Source: an uncultured Selenomonadales bacterium (GTDB lineage: Bacteria; Bacillota; Negativicutes; Selenomonadales; Selenomonadaceae). Taken from it: a stretch of DNA of 64,000 bases. The stretch spans positions 1 to 64,000 of the forward strand of contig CAMKFB010000004.1 of the NCBI GenBank assembly GCA_946411735.1, written 5' to 3'. The first letter of the stretch is position 1. Every line of letters begins with the position of its first letter. Below are positions 44,756 to 54,323 of the stretch, piece after piece. The notes under the pieces were generated by a model. The model saw only the letters and a program-made list of their open reading frames with translations, was not told where the DNA came from and ran no database searches. Position numbers and translations under genes: made by a program.

Positions 44756-45481
44756 TCATTGTTTCGACGCGTGCACTTTGAAGACGAATTTCGGCAGCGC
44801 GATCAATCGCCCCGCCCTTTTCGGTTGGAGCATCGCTCGAAACAGCCACTCGAGTTTCGCTCGTTGCATCCACTTCGGCGCCCGCTTCATCACGCCCGCC
44901 ATCACGTCGAACGTCCCGCCCACGCCGATCGATACCGGCACGTTCAGCTCCGTCAGATGCACCGCCAACCACTTTTCCTGCTTCGGCACGCCGAGCGCCG
45001 CCAATAATAAATCGGGCTGCGCTTTTTTTATTTGGTCGATGATCGACGGCTCCTCCGCCGCCGTGAAATAGCCGTTGCGCGTCCCGACGATCGCTATGCC
45101 CGGATAAAGCTCCTCCGCCTTCGACTTTGCTTTGTCGGCAACGCCCGGCGCCGACCCGAAGAAAAAGATTTTCCGCCCCGTCGACGGCGCTCGTCTCATA
45201 ATTTCCTGCGCGAGATCGTAGCCGGCGACGCGCTCGGGCATTTCCGCGCCAAGGTGATGCGCCGCCCACACCGTTCCCGCGCCGTCCGGCACGACCAAAT
45301 CCGCTCCGTTGAGGATCGAGCGAAGTTCTTCGTCGTGCGTCGAGCGCATCAACATTTCCGCATTCGCCGTCGCGATCAGACGCGGGCTCCGCGCGGAGAA
45401 AAATTCTTCAACTCGCTCGAGCGCCTCCGACATCGTCACCGGATCGACGCCCACGCCCAAGATGTTGACGCGCGGTTTCAT
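44756..45481 (-). CDS. tagA: TagA/WecG-family N-acetylmannosaminyl-type glycosyltransferase
   Basis: A GT26 enzyme that transfers a HexNAc(A) residue to a lipid-linked GlcNAc in polymer synthesis. The protein has 241 residues: ILGVGVDPVTMSEAL start, catalytic region TANAEML with PDGAGTVWAAH (D66), FFFGSAPGVA and the LGVPKQEKWLA block. ATG 45481 overlaps the glmS stop (ATGA), so the two are coupled. That fits, because GlmS supplies the amino sugar. A long N-terminal extension of the open frame is the end of glmS. Confidence 0.9.
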   Translation of the reverse strand: MKPRVNILGVGVDPVTMSEALERVEEFFSARSPRLIATANAEMLMRSTHDEELRSILNGADLVVPDGAGTVWAAHHLGAEMPERVAGYDLAQEIMRRAPSTGRKIFFFGSAPGVADKAKSKAEELYPGIAIVGTRNGYFTAAEEPSIIDQIKKAQPDLLLAALGVPKQEKWLAVHLTELNVPVSIGVGGTFDVMAGVMKRAPKWMQRAKLEWLFRAMLQPKRAGRLIALPKFVFKVHASKQ

Positions 45482-47307
45482 TCGACCGTAACCGACTTGG
45501 CCAGGTTGCGCGGCTTGTCGACGTCGCAACCGCGTGTGATCGCCGCGTAATACGCCAACAATTGCAGCGGCACCACCGCCAACAGCGGGATCAACAGCTC
45601 GTCGGTGTCGGGCACGAACATCACGTGGTCGACGAATTTTCCAATCTCCTCGTCGCCGTCCGCCGCTATCCCTATCACCACCGCGTCCCGCGCCTTCACC
45701 TCTTTGATGTTCGAGATCGTCTTTTCGTAGACGCTTTTTTGCGTCGCCAACGCAATAACCGGCACGCCCTCGACTATCAGCGCCAACGTCCCGTGCTTGA
45801 GCTCGCCCGAAGCATACGCCTCCGCGTGGATGTAACTGATCTCCTTCAACTTGAGCGCTCCCTCGAGCGCCACATCATAGTCGAGCGACCGTCCGATATA
45901 AAATACGTCCTCGTTGAATCCGTAGCGCCGCGCGAATGTCTTGATCGGCTCCACATCAGAAAGCGTCTCACTGATCTGCGCGGGGATTTTTTTCAACAGC
46001 CCGATCAGCTCCCGCGCCCGCTCATCGCTGACCGTCGAACGCAATTGCGCCATGTACAGCGCCAACATAAACATCAAAATCAATTGCGTCGTGTACGCCT
46101 TTGTCGACGCCACCGCGATCTCCGGTCCCGCCCAAGTGTGCACGACTTGATCCGCCTCGCGCGCGATCGATGAGCCCACCACGTTCGTCACCGCCAACGT
46201 TCGAGCGCCGCGCCGCTTCGCTTCCTTCAGCGCCGCCAACGTGTCGCTCGTCTCGCCCGATTGGCTGATCACTATCACCAGCGTCTTCTCGTCGACAATC
46301 GGATCGCGGTATCGAAACTCCGACGCCAAATCGACCTCGACCAAAATCCGCGCCAACTTCTCAATGTAAAACTTGCCGACCAGCCCCGCGTGATACGCCG
46401 TCCCGCACGCCACGATGTAGACTTTGTCGATCCCGTCAAGAAATTCCTTCGACCAGTTGAGCTCGTCGAGCGTGATCCGACTGCCGTCCTTCGCCACCCG
46501 CTTCGACATCGTGTCGCGCACCGCCTTCGGCTGCTCATTGATCTCCTTGAGCATGAAGTGCTCGTAGCCGCCCTTCTCCGCCGCCTCCGCGTTCCAACTG
46601 ACGTGGAAAATTTTCTTATCGACGGGCTTGCCTTCTCGATCGGTGATCTCGACGGAATCTTTCTTGACGATCGCAATCTCGCCGTCGTTTAGAATGTACG
46701 TCCGTCGGGTGCGACTGATGATGGCGGGGATGTCGGAGGCGATGAAATTTTCTCCGTCTCCGAGCCCGACCACCAGCGGATTATCCTGCTTGGCGCAAAT
46801 CAACGTGTCGGGATGCTTCTCGGACATGAAAACCAACGAATACGAGCCCTCAATTTTTTTGAGCACCGCGCGGACGGCGGCGGCAAAATCGCCCTCGTAA
46901 AACTCCTCAATAAGATGAGCGACAACCTCGGTGTCAGTCTCCGAAGTGAAGTGATGCCCCTTGGCGATCAGCGCTTCCTTCAACGGCATAAAATTTTCGA
47001 TGATGCCGTTATGGACGACGACGAACTCGCCGTTGCAATCGGTATGCGGGTGAGCGTTTTGATCGGAGGGACGACCGTGCGTCGCCCAACGCGTGTGACC
47101 GATGCCTATGACGCCGTCGAGCGTGACGCCCTTGAGTTTTTCCTTGAGCGCGTCGAGCCGACCGACCGACTTCTCGATAAAAACGTCGTGAGCGTCAAAG
47201 ACGGCGATGCCCGCCGAGTCGTAGCCGCGATACTCCAGCTTCGTCAAGCCGTCGAGCAGGAAGGGCGCGGCAGATTTATTTCCGATGTAACCTACGATTC
47301 CGCACAT
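45478..47307 (-). CDS. glmS: Glutamine-fructose-6-phosphate aminotransferase
   Basis: GlmS makes glucosamine-6-phosphate for peptidoglycan and surface sugars. The protein has 609 residues. The Ntn-type glutaminase starts MCGIVGYIG with the catalytic Cys at position 2, followed by LEYRGYDSAGIAV and HTRWATHG. Two SIS sugar-isomerase domains follow (SQSGETSDTLAAL, ASGELKHGTLALI), and it ends PRNLAKSVTVE. ATG 47307 has GGAGG upstream. No glmS ribozyme was recognised between promoter and start, where only about 33 bp are available. Confidence 0.97.
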   Translation of the reverse strand: MCGIVGYIGNKSAAPFLLDGLTKLEYRGYDSAGIAVFDAHDVFIEKSVGRLDALKEKLKGVTLDGVIGIGHTRWATHGRPSDQNAHPHTDCNGEFVVVHNGIIENFMPLKEALIAKGHHFTSETDTEVVAHLIEEFYEGDFAAAVRAVLKKIEGSYSLVFMSEKHPDTLICAKQDNPLVVGLGDGENFIASDIPAIISRTRRTYILNDGEIAIVKKDSVEITDREGKPVDKKIFHVSWNAEAAEKGGYEHFMLKEINEQPKAVRDTMSKRVAKDGSRITLDELNWSKEFLDGIDKVYIVACGTAYHAGLVGKFYIEKLARILVEVDLASEFRYRDPIVDEKTLVIVISQSGETSDTLAALKEAKRRGARTLAVTNVVGSSIAREADQVVHTWAGPEIAVASTKAYTTQLILMFMLALYMAQLRSTVSDERARELIGLLKKIPAQISETLSDVEPIKTFARRYGFNEDVFYIGRSLDYDVALEGALKLKEISYIHAEAYASGELKHGTLALIVEGVPVIALATQKSVYEKTISNIKEVKARDAVVIGIAADGDEEIGKFVDHVMFVPDTDELLIPLLAVVPLQLLAYYAAITRGCDVDKPRNLAKSVTVE

Positions 47308-47339
47308 AAACTTGCCTCCGAAATTCATTTTATCGTTGC

Positions 47340-47368
47340 ATTATAAAGCACCGATCGAACCGCGTCAA
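47340..47368 (-). promoter_or_regulatory. Promoter of glmS-tagA
   Basis: On the minus strand, TTGACG (47368-47363), a 17-bp spacer and a perfect TATAAT (47345-47340), 33 bp before the glmS start. Divergent from the exbB promoter. Confidence 0.8.
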
Positions 47369-47380
47369 TTGATTTTCGTG

Positions 47381-47410
47381 TTGTCAAGTCGCGCGGCGTT
47401 GTGCTATACT
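47381..47410 (+). promoter_or_regulatory. Promoter of exbB-exbD-tonB
   Basis: TTGTCA (47381-47386), an 18-bp spacer and TATACT (47405-47410) with an extended TGC. No Fur-box-like inverted repeat was evident. Confidence 0.7.
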
Positions 47411-47451
47411 TCGTTGATTAAAAGCTCGACAATTGGGAGGGGTCGCAAGTT

Positions 47452-48069
47452 TTGAGTATCGTTGAGATTTTTTTCAAGGGCGGCGCGGTGATGTATTTGC
47501 TGTTGCTCAGTTCGATAGCCGTCGCCGCAATCGGCATAGAACGCTTCAGATTTTATCGCTACGCGCGCGGCAAGGGCGAGACATTTTTGGCGAAGCTCAA
47601 AAGCCGCTTCACGAAGGACAACGCCAACACTCTGCTCGAGTTCTGCAAACGAGAGAACAGCTCGATCGGGCTGGTAGCGATGGCGGGGCTCGAGGCGGTA
47701 ATCAAAAGCGAGAACGTCGAATTGGCGTTGGCACTCACACACGACGAGGAAGCGATGAAACTCCGCGCGCGACTGAGCTATCTGTCGATGATCGTGACCT
47801 TGGCGCCGCTGCTGGGGCTGCTCGGCACGATCGCGGGCATGATCGAGTCATTCAACATTTTTGCGTTGCAAGCGGGGCAACCGCTGTTGATAACGGGCGG
47901 GATCGGCGAAGCGCTGATCGCGACGGCGACGGGGTTGTGTGTGGCGATCTTCGCGCTAATCGTCCACACCTACTTCGCTCAGAAGCTCGACGAAATTTTG
48001 ACGATGCTCGACAAAGTGATGGCGATCGTGACGGTCGGCATTGCGAGCAGAACTTCAAGCGGGGTTTGA
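47452..48069 (+). CDS. exbB: MotA/TolQ/ExbB proton-channel protein
   Basis: With ExbD it uses the proton-motive force to energise TonB for outer-membrane transport. The protein has 205 residues with three membrane segments (about 12-32, 108-130, 150-175) and the family block LGLLGTIAGMIESFNIFALQ, plus ITGGIGEALIATATGL. The start is TTG 47452 with GGGAGGGG at 47435-47442. It is the first gene of exbB-exbD-tonB. It could be called tolQ, but the downstream tonB decides for exbB. Confidence 0.9.
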   Translation: MSIVEIFFKGGAVMYLLLLSSIAVAAIGIERFRFYRYARGKGETFLAKLKSRFTKDNANTLLEFCKRENSSIGLVAMAGLEAVIKSENVELALALTHDEEAMKLRARLSYLSMIVTLAPLLGLLGTIAGMIESFNIFALQAGQPLLITGGIGEALIATATGLCVAIFALIVHTYFAQKLDEILTMLDKVMAIVTVGIASRTSSGV

Positions 48070-48072
48070 GCG

Positions 48073-48483
48073 ATGGCGCAGCGAGATTTTCGAGAGCGCA
48101 CGCAACCGCTCGTAATGATCATCCCGATGATCGACATAATGTTATTCCTGTTGGTGTTCTTCATGCTGAGCACGTTGTACATGGTGCAGGTGAACACGTT
48201 GCAGGTGAATTTGCCGACGGCGACGAGCGCGGTGCCGGAGACGCGTCCGACGGTGCTGCCGATCACGGTGACATCGGGCGGGAACATTTTTTTCGACGAC
48301 GTCAAGGTGGAGGAAGGAGAATTGGCGTCGAAGGTGAGCGCGACGCTCGAGGCGAACGCGAATACGGTGTTCGTATTGCGGGGCGATCGGGCGGTGTCAT
48401 ACGAGCGGGTGGTCGTGGTGTTGGATTTGTTGAAGAGTTCGGGCGCGAAGCGGATCGCGTTGGCGACGGACGTCCGACAATAA
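48073..48483 (+). CDS. exbD: ExbD/TolR biopolymer transport protein
   Basis: The protein has 136 residues: one N-terminal membrane segment (about 17-37, MIIPMIDIMLFLLVFFML) with the conserved aspartate in PMIDIMLFLLVFF, then a periplasmic domain ending in AKRIALATD. It starts 3 bp after exbB and works in the same complex. Confidence 0.92.
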   Translation: MAQRDFRERTQPLVMIIPMIDIMLFLLVFFMLSTLYMVQVNTLQVNLPTATSAVPETRPTVLPITVTSGGNIFFDDVKVEEGELASKVSATLEANANTVFVLRGDRAVSYERVVVVLDLLKSSGAKRIALATDVRQ

Positions 48484-48510
48484 AATTTTCGACGGCGACG
48501 GAGGAACGAA

Positions 48511-49272
48511 TTGAAAGGACAATATTCGGCGCGTTGGCGCGAGACAATCATCGCGTCGATCGTGTTGCACGCGGTGATATGCGCGGGCATATTTTTGACG
48601 TTGACGGCAGCGGAGCCGGAGCCCAAATTGGCGTCAAGCGAATTGGAATGGATTGAAATTGATAGTTTAGAGACGACGCTGCCGGACGGATTGGGACTCG
48701 AGACGGAATCTGTCGAGCAACCGGCGGCGACATCGACGGCGGAGGAAGTCTATTCGCAGTTCGGATTTATGCCGTTGGTGATCCCCGAGATGCCGATACC
48801 TGATATCCCCGATTGGACAGCGATCGATCCGCCCGCGCCGAGCGAGCATCAGTCGTTGCCGCCGCCGATCGATCAAGAGACGACGACTCAACCGTCGACG
48901 CCGGCTCAAATGCCGTGGGGCTCGGCGCCGCTCGGGAGTATTGAGAAGAATGTTGAGCGAACTGAAAAACCCGTCGAGGAGGTTTCGACGGGCGCGCGGC
49001 AGATGGCTGAGCCGCCGGTTGTGATCGAGGAGCATTATCCTCTCAAGAGCGGCGTGTTCGATTACGACGGCTCGGTTGGAGTGCTCGTGCGGATCGGCGA
49101 GGACGGCTCGGTGAAGCGCACGCAAGTGATGTACTCTTCGGGGCGGATGTTGGTGGACGGAGCGGCGGTATCGGCGGCGATGAAATGGAAATTCACACCG
49201 GCACTGGATCAAGACGGTCGACCGATGGAATGCGACAAGATACTGACGTTCAACTTCAAAGAATTATCATAA
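48511..49272 (+). CDS. tonB: TonB energy transducer
   Basis: TonB passes energy from ExbB-ExbD to outer-membrane receptors. The protein has 253 residues: a membrane anchor (about 14-33, IASIVLHAVICAGIFLTL, with the conserved His), a Pro-rich periplasmic linker (about 85-160), and a C-terminal TonB domain (GSVGVLVRIGEDGSVKRTQV, SAAMKWKFTPA). The start is TTG 48511 with GGAGG upstream. This is the clearest sign in the window that the host has an outer membrane. Confidence 0.92.
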   Translation: MKGQYSARWRETIIASIVLHAVICAGIFLTLTAAEPEPKLASSELEWIEIDSLETTLPDGLGLETESVEQPAATSTAEEVYSQFGFMPLVIPEMPIPDIPDWTAIDPPAPSEHQSLPPPIDQETTTQPSTPAQMPWGSAPLGSIEKNVERTEKPVEEVSTGARQMAEPPVVIEEHYPLKSGVFDYDGSVGVLVRIGEDGSVKRTQVMYSSGRMLVDGAAVSAAMKWKFTPALDQDGRPMECDKILTFNFKELS

Positions 49273-49322
49273 CGTGCATATCAGATTACCGGCAAAATTT
49301 TTGTTGACGACCGAAACGAAGC

Positions 49323-50357
49323 TCAGCCGACAGCCTCACGAAACTTATTATTCATCGCATTCAAGACCTTTCTGATTTCCATAGCTATCAACTTAACCAC
49401 GTTGACGGGAACGGTGTTGCCGAATTGTTTGTAAAGATGAGTGTCGGCGACCGGCAACTCAAAACTGTCGGGGAAACCCTGAAGGCGCGCCCACTCGCGT
49501 GGCGTCATTTTCCGAATATCCTCGTCGTTGATCCGCCCCCTGATATGGGTCGTGGGTATTTTCGAATGCGGGCGCGGGTCGACGATCAAATTTCTCTCGC
49601 GCCCCATGCCGCCGCTGATCAGCGCATTCGCAATCCCGTTCGTATCTAAGATATCATATCCGAAGCCGCCGCCTTTGCACTCAAATCTTTTTTTATGATC
49701 GCGGAGCGTTTGCAAGAGCCCCTCACTTAAATAATACTTGGACGGGATCGGCGCGTCCTCCATTATACCGGCAATCGTTGCTTTTTCAAGGGTCGGATCG
49801 GGAAATTTAAAAGCGCTGTCGTCAATGTCAGCGCGAAAGCAGACAATAAAAATAAGCTCGCGATTTTGCGCCAGCCCGAAGTCTTTGCTGTTGAGCATGG
49901 CGTAGTGCACCTTATATCCGATGCTTTTGAACGCCTCGCGGATCACTTTGAACGTCCTGCCCTTGTTGTGAATGATCAGCCCCTTGACGTTCTCGCAGAA
50001 GATCACCTTCGGCTGGATGTGCTCGCAGATGCGCACCACATCCAAGAAAAGCGTCCCTCGACACACTCCGCGATAATTGTCCTCGAATCCCTCACGCTTG
50101 CCTGCCAACGAGAACGCTTGACACGGAAAGCCCGCCAGACAAATGTCGAAGTCGGGGATCGCGTTGACATCGACCTGAGTGATGTCGGAGTCGATGACGG
50201 CGGAGGAAGTGTCGAAGTTGGCGAAGTAGGTCTTTCGAGCGTGGGGATCAAGTTCGCAAACGTAAACCGTCTCAGCGTCGCTGCCGAAGGCGCCGTCAAA
50301 ACCCAAGCGCGTGCCGCCTATTCCCGCAAACAAATCCGCTATCTTGTACGCCGACAT
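49323..50357 (-). CDS. DNA (cytosine-5) methyltransferase, orphan
   Basis: The protein has 344 residues with the ordered C5-methyltransferase motifs: I (LFAGIGGTRLGF), IV (GFPCQAFS, nucleophile C79), VI (ENV, 122-124), VIII (QNREL, with Leu where Arg is usual) and a C-terminal X (KQFGNTVPVNVV). The target-recognition region spans about 190-285; the target is unknown. ATG 50357 has GAGGAGG upstream. No restriction gene is adjacent. It has its own promoter and lies between tonB and the fru operon. Confidence 0.92.
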   Translation of the reverse strand: MSAYKIADLFAGIGGTRLGFDGAFGSDAETVYVCELDPHARKTYFANFDTSSAVIDSDITQVDVNAIPDFDICLAGFPCQAFSLAGKREGFEDNYRGVCRGTLFLDVVRICEHIQPKVIFCENVKGLIIHNKGRTFKVIREAFKSIGYKVHYAMLNSKDFGLAQNRELIFIVCFRADIDDSAFKFPDPTLEKATIAGIMEDAPIPSKYYLSEGLLQTLRDHKKRFECKGGGFGYDILDTNGIANALISGGMGRERNLIVDPRPHSKIPTTHIRGRINDEDIRKMTPREWARLQGFPDSFELPVADTHLYKQFGNTVPVNVVKLIAMEIRKVLNAMNNKFREAVG

Positions 50358-50388
50358 TTTAATATAACCTCCTCTAATACCTGGCTTC

Positions 50389-50417
50389 ATTGTATCATGT
50401 CGCCCGCTCGAAATCAA
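50389..50417 (-). promoter_or_regulatory. Promoter of the C5-methyltransferase gene
   Basis: On the minus strand, TTGATT (50417-50412), a 17-bp spacer and TACAAT (50394-50389) with an extended TGA. Confidence 0.7.
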
Positions 50418-50450
50418 AAAGCCCCGACCGTCAGACGACGATCGAGGCTC
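50416..50450 (-). terminator. Terminator of the fru operon
   Basis: Imperfect 8-bp stem AGCCCCGA (50420-50427) / TCGAGGCT (50442-50449) with T-rich flanks on both sides, so it could act in both directions. Confidence 0.65.
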
Positions 50451-50494
50451 ATTTTTATTTCTTGTAATGTGAGCTCAAACGAGCTCCGCGCGGA

Positions 50495-52417
50495 TCAGTC
50501 TTGAGCGACCGGCTTCTTGATGATGCCGAGGATCGCCGCGCCGATTGCCGAGCCCGCCAAAATCGCTACCAAATACATCAGCGGATTGGTGATGGTCGGG
50601 ACAACGAAGATGCCGCCGTGAGGAGCCATCAGCTCGCAGCCGAACATCGCAACCAGACCGCCAGTGATCGCAGAGCCGATCGCGCAAGCCGGCAGCACGT
50701 GGATCGGATCGGCCGCCGCAAACGGAATCGCGCCCTCGGTGATGAACGACATGCCCATGACTATGTTGGTCGGACCGGATTTGCGCTCGTTCTCGGTGAA
50801 TTTGTTTTTGAAGAACATCGTCGCGAAAGCAATCGCCAACGGCGGAACCATGCCGCCCGCCATGACCGACGCGATGACATAATAATTGCCTTGAGTCAGC
50901 AGACCGACGCCCGTCACGTAAGACGCCTTGTTGATCGGACCGCCCATATCGATCGCCATCATTCCTCCGACAATCGCGCCCATAAGCACCTTCGCCGACG
51001 GATCCATGTTGCTGAGAGTGTCAATCAGCCAGCCGTTGATGCCCGCAATCGGAGGTCCGATGACCAGCGTGCAGACGAAACCGACAAAGAAAATACCAAT
51101 CAACGGATAAAGCAGGATGGGACGAATGCCGGCAAGCGAATCGGGAAGAACGTCGCACGCCTTCGCGAGCCATTTTACAAAGAATCCTGCGATGAATCCC
51201 GCAAGCAACGCGCCCAAGAAGCCGGAGCCGTTGCTTGCCGACAACGCGCCGCCGACAACGCCGGGAGCAAGACCGGGACGCTCGGCAATCGACATCGAAA
51301 TGAAACCTGCAAGAATCGGGAGCATGAATCCGAATGACGCGCCGCCTGTGTCTTTGAAGAACTTCGCGACCGGCGTAATCGAACCGAAGTTGCCGCGCTC
51401 CTCTTGAGGAAGCGCCGTCAGGTCGACCATCATGCCGTCGATGAGGAAGGCGAGCGCGATCAAAATACCGCCGCCGACAACGAACGGCAACATATGACTG
51501 ACGCCGTTCATCAGATGCTTATACGCTTGGCGACCGATGCTCTCATTTTCCGCCGACTCCGCCGGACCGCCGCCCGCATCGGCTCCCGCCGCCGCGTGAT
51601 AGATCGGAGCCGAGCCGCCGAGCGCGCGATCGATAAGCTCATCCGCCTTGTTGATGCCGTCGGCAACCTTCGTTATGACCACGCGCTTGCCGTCGAATCG
51701 CGCCATCGCCACGTTCTTATCCGCCGCCACGATGATGCCGTCCGCCTTGGCGATCTCGTCCGCCGTCAAAACGTTCTTCGCGCCGCCCGCGCCGTTGGTC
51801 TCAACCTTGATCGAGATGCCGCGCTTCTTCGCGTGCTGTTCGAGACTCTCCGCCGCCATGAACGTGTGCGCAATTCCCGTCGGGCAAGCCGTGACCGCCA
51901 GGATTTGAATGTGATCCGCCGTGACCACCGGCGCGTTCGGATCCTCCGGCGCTTGGAATTTGCCGTCCTCTTTGTCGTCGATCAGCTTGAGGAACTCTTC
52001 CTTCGTCGTCGATTTGATCAGCGCCTCTTTGAAGGCGTCGTCCATGATCATCGTCGCCAACTTCGACAAGATCATCAAGTGCTCGTCGTTGCCGCCGTCC
52101 GGCGCCGCAATCAGGAAGAACAAGCGCGCGGGATTGCCGTCCATCGATTGGAAGTCAATGCCCTGCGGAACCGTCATCGCGGCAAGACCCGCCGCCGCTA
52201 CGCCCGCCGACTTCGCATGCGGCGTCGCAATGCCGTCGCCCAAGCCCGTCGTGCCGGACGCCTCGCGCTTGAGAACATCCGCCAAATACTGTTTCTTATC
52301 CTTGAGGTTGCCGCCCTTCTCCATAAGGTCAACGAGATGCGCTATCGCGTCTTCTTTGTCCTTAGGCTTTGCGCCGAGCTCGACGCTCGCGTTTTTGAGT
52401 AATTCGGTTACTCTCAT
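50495..52417 (-). CDS. fruA: Fructose PTS permease, EIIABC
   Basis: FruA imports fructose while phosphorylating it to fructose-1-phosphate. The protein has 640 residues in the order EIIA (phospho-His67 in GIATPHAK), EIIB (phospho-Cys178 in TACPTGIAHTFMAAE) and a membrane EIIC of about 9-10 segments from residue 300. AAGGAGATG precedes ATG 52417. It is the last gene of fruK, EIIAB, fruA, followed by a terminator. Contains no obvious defects. Confidence 0.95.
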   Translation of the reverse strand: MRVTELLKNASVELGAKPKDKEDAIAHLVDLMEKGGNLKDKKQYLADVLKREASGTTGLGDGIATPHAKSAGVAAAGLAAMTVPQGIDFQSMDGNPARLFFLIAAPDGGNDEHLMILSKLATMIMDDAFKEALIKSTTKEEFLKLIDDKEDGKFQAPEDPNAPVVTADHIQILAVTACPTGIAHTFMAAESLEQHAKKRGISIKVETNGAGGAKNVLTADEIAKADGIIVAADKNVAMARFDGKRVVITKVADGINKADELIDRALGGSAPIYHAAAGADAGGGPAESAENESIGRQAYKHLMNGVSHMLPFVVGGGILIALAFLIDGMMVDLTALPQEERGNFGSITPVAKFFKDTGGASFGFMLPILAGFISMSIAERPGLAPGVVGGALSASNGSGFLGALLAGFIAGFFVKWLAKACDVLPDSLAGIRPILLYPLIGIFFVGFVCTLVIGPPIAGINGWLIDTLSNMDPSAKVLMGAIVGGMMAIDMGGPINKASYVTGVGLLTQGNYYVIASVMAGGMVPPLAIAFATMFFKNKFTENERKSGPTNIVMGMSFITEGAIPFAAADPIHVLPACAIGSAITGGLVAMFGCELMAPHGGIFVVPTITNPLMYLVAILAGSAIGAAILGIIKKPVAQD

Positions 52418-52478
52418 TGATTTTCATCTCCTTCGATGGCAGGCGACAGTCAATGCCCCCGCCGCCCGCCTGTACTGC

Positions 52479-53354
52479 TCACGAGAAGATACTCTTGATC
52501 GTGCGATAGATTTTATCGCCGATCGTCTCGTCGTCGCCGGTCGATTGATAGATCGGCGCTTGACCGCTCAAAATGCGCTCGAATAACTGATCGGGCTTGC
52601 GAATGCCGGTGCCGACGGAGGTTTGAATCACGCGCTTGCCGTGAAATCTGTGCATCGGAACCTTCGCGCTCGCCGCCACGATGATCGCATCCGCCGCCGC
52701 TATGTCCGCGCTCGACAGCTCCTCGTAGACGCCGCTCGCGCCGCGCGTCTCGACGTGGATCGCCACACCGCGCTTCTCCGCGCACTTCTTCAACGACTCC
52801 GCCGCCATGAACGATGACGAGATGCCCGTCGGACATGCCGTCACCGCAAGGATTTTGACGTTCGTCGCCGCCTTCGTTTTCGCCTCCGACTTTTCGCGCG
52901 CCGATTCCTTTTCGTCGATCAGCCGCAAAAATTCATCGACGGACTTCGCTTCGATCAGCGCCTCTTTGAACTCGGGGTCCATCAGCAGAACCGCCAGGCG
53001 CCCCATCTCCGTCAGCGATTTGTCGTCGGCCTTCTCGGGCGCCGCGAACAGGAATAACAGTCGCGCCGAACGCTTGTCGACCGAATTGAAATCGACGCCG
53101 GCGGGGACGGTGATCGCGCTGATCGCCGCCTTTTTGATGCTCGAGTTTTGAGCGTGAGGAGTGGCAAGCCCGTCACCGAGCCCCGTCGAGCCCTCCGCCT
53201 CTCGACGAATCACGTCCTTGCGAACCTTCGCCTTGTCTTTGATCACGCCGCCCGTCGACATCAAATCGATCAGCATGTCGATTGCTTCTTCTTTCGTCGT
53301 CGGATGGACGTTGAGCGCCACCGCGCCCTTCGGAATAAACTTAGTGATTTTCAT
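52479..53354 (-). CDS. Soluble fructose-type PTS EIIA-EIIB protein without EIIC
   Basis: The protein has 291 residues and corresponds to the first half of FruA: EIIA with His67 in GLATPHAQ, and EIIB with Cys174 in TACPTGISSSFMAAE. It has no membrane domain. Both phosphorylation sites are intact. It lies between fruK and fruA in one operon. It may be an extra phosphotransfer module feeding the FruA EIIC, or a regulatory PTS protein. ATG 53354 follows GGGTGATC. Confidence 0.88.
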   Translation of the reverse strand: MKITKFIPKGAVALNVHPTTKEEAIDMLIDLMSTGGVIKDKAKVRKDVIRREAEGSTGLGDGLATPHAQNSSIKKAAISAITVPAGVDFNSVDKRSARLLFLFAAPEKADDKSLTEMGRLAVLLMDPEFKEALIEAKSVDEFLRLIDEKESAREKSEAKTKAATNVKILAVTACPTGISSSFMAAESLKKCAEKRGVAIHVETRGASGVYEELSSADIAAADAIIVAASAKVPMHRFHGKRVIQTSVGTGIRKPDQLFERILSGQAPIYQSTGDDETIGDKIYRTIKSIFS

Positions 53355-53370
53355 CAAAGATCACCCGCAA

Positions 53371-54282
53371 TCAGCTGATCTGTTTCAACAATGCCTCTAC
53401 CTCGGGACGCGTCGCAAGGTCGGGCGAGAACGCCGACGCCGAGCCCGTGCACAATCCGAATTTGAACGCCTTCTCGTAATCGCCTTTCGACTCCTCATAG
53501 CCGGTCAGGAAGCCCGCGACCATCGAATCGCCCGCGCCCACGCTGTTGACCAATTTGCCCTTCGGAGCCGGCGATTTGAAGAACGTCTCACCGCCCTCGG
53601 GAACAAAGATCGCGCCGTCGCCCGCCATCGAGATCAACACGTTCCGCGCGCCTTCCGCCTGCAACTTCTTCGCGTGCTCGACGATCTCTTCGTCGCTCTT
53701 GAGCACCACTCCGAACATGTCTCCAAGCTCATGATTGTTCGGTTTGATCAGCCACGGATGATACTTGAGCACTTTGCGCAGCAAGCCCTTCTCCGCGTCG
53801 ACCACGATGCGAATGCCTTTGCCCTCGAGCCGCGCCATGATCTGCTCGTACATCGTGTCCGGCAGCGTATTCGGAATCGAGCCCGCCAACACGAGCGTGT
53901 CGCCCTCGACGAGCTTGTCAAGCTGTTGAAAGAGCTCCTCGCGTTTCGCCTCGCTGATCTTCGGTCCCTGACCGTTGATCTCCGTCTCGACATCCGCTTT
54001 GACTTTGACGTTAATGCGCGTGAAGCCCGCAGGCAGCTGCACGAAGTCGCAGTGCACGTCCTTCTCGACCAGTTGACGCTTGATCTCCTCACCGGTGAAG
54101 CCGGCGACAAAACCGAGCGCGGTGCTGGCAATGCCCATATTGCCGAGCACAATCGACACGTTGACGCCCTTGCCGCCGCCGAGAACATTCTCGTAGTTGA
54201 CGCGGTTGATCGCGCCGGCGGTGAACTTGTCGAGCCGAACAATGTAGTCGATCGCGGGGTTGAAAGTAACTGTGTAAATCAA
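53371..54282 (-). CDS. fruK: 1-phosphofructokinase
   Basis: FruK phosphorylates fructose-1-phosphate to fructose-1,6-bisphosphate. The protein has 303 residues of the PfkB/ribokinase family: NPAIDYIVRLDKF start, GGKGVNVS substrate motif, and VNSVGAGDSMVAGFL with the catalytic Asp. The start is TTG 54282 with AGGGGGA upstream. It is the first gene of the fru operon. No fruR is adjacent. Confidence 0.95.
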   Translation of the reverse strand: MIYTVTFNPAIDYIVRLDKFTAGAINRVNYENVLGGGKGVNVSIVLGNMGIASTALGFVAGFTGEEIKRQLVEKDVHCDFVQLPAGFTRINVKVKADVETEINGQGPKISEAKREELFQQLDKLVEGDTLVLAGSIPNTLPDTMYEQIMARLEGKGIRIVVDAEKGLLRKVLKYHPWLIKPNNHELGDMFGVVLKSDEEIVEHAKKLQAEGARNVLISMAGDGAIFVPEGGETFFKSPAPKGKLVNSVGAGDSMVAGFLTGYEESKGDYEKAFKFGLCTGSASAFSPDLATRPEVEALLKQIS

Positions 54283-54323
54283 AACCGATTCCCCCTAACG
54301 TATGACGAAAAAATAATTGCGGC

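Noticed and set aside
47308-47451. glmS ribozyme
   Set aside because: The leader between the glmS promoter and start is about 33 bp, too short for the ribozyme.
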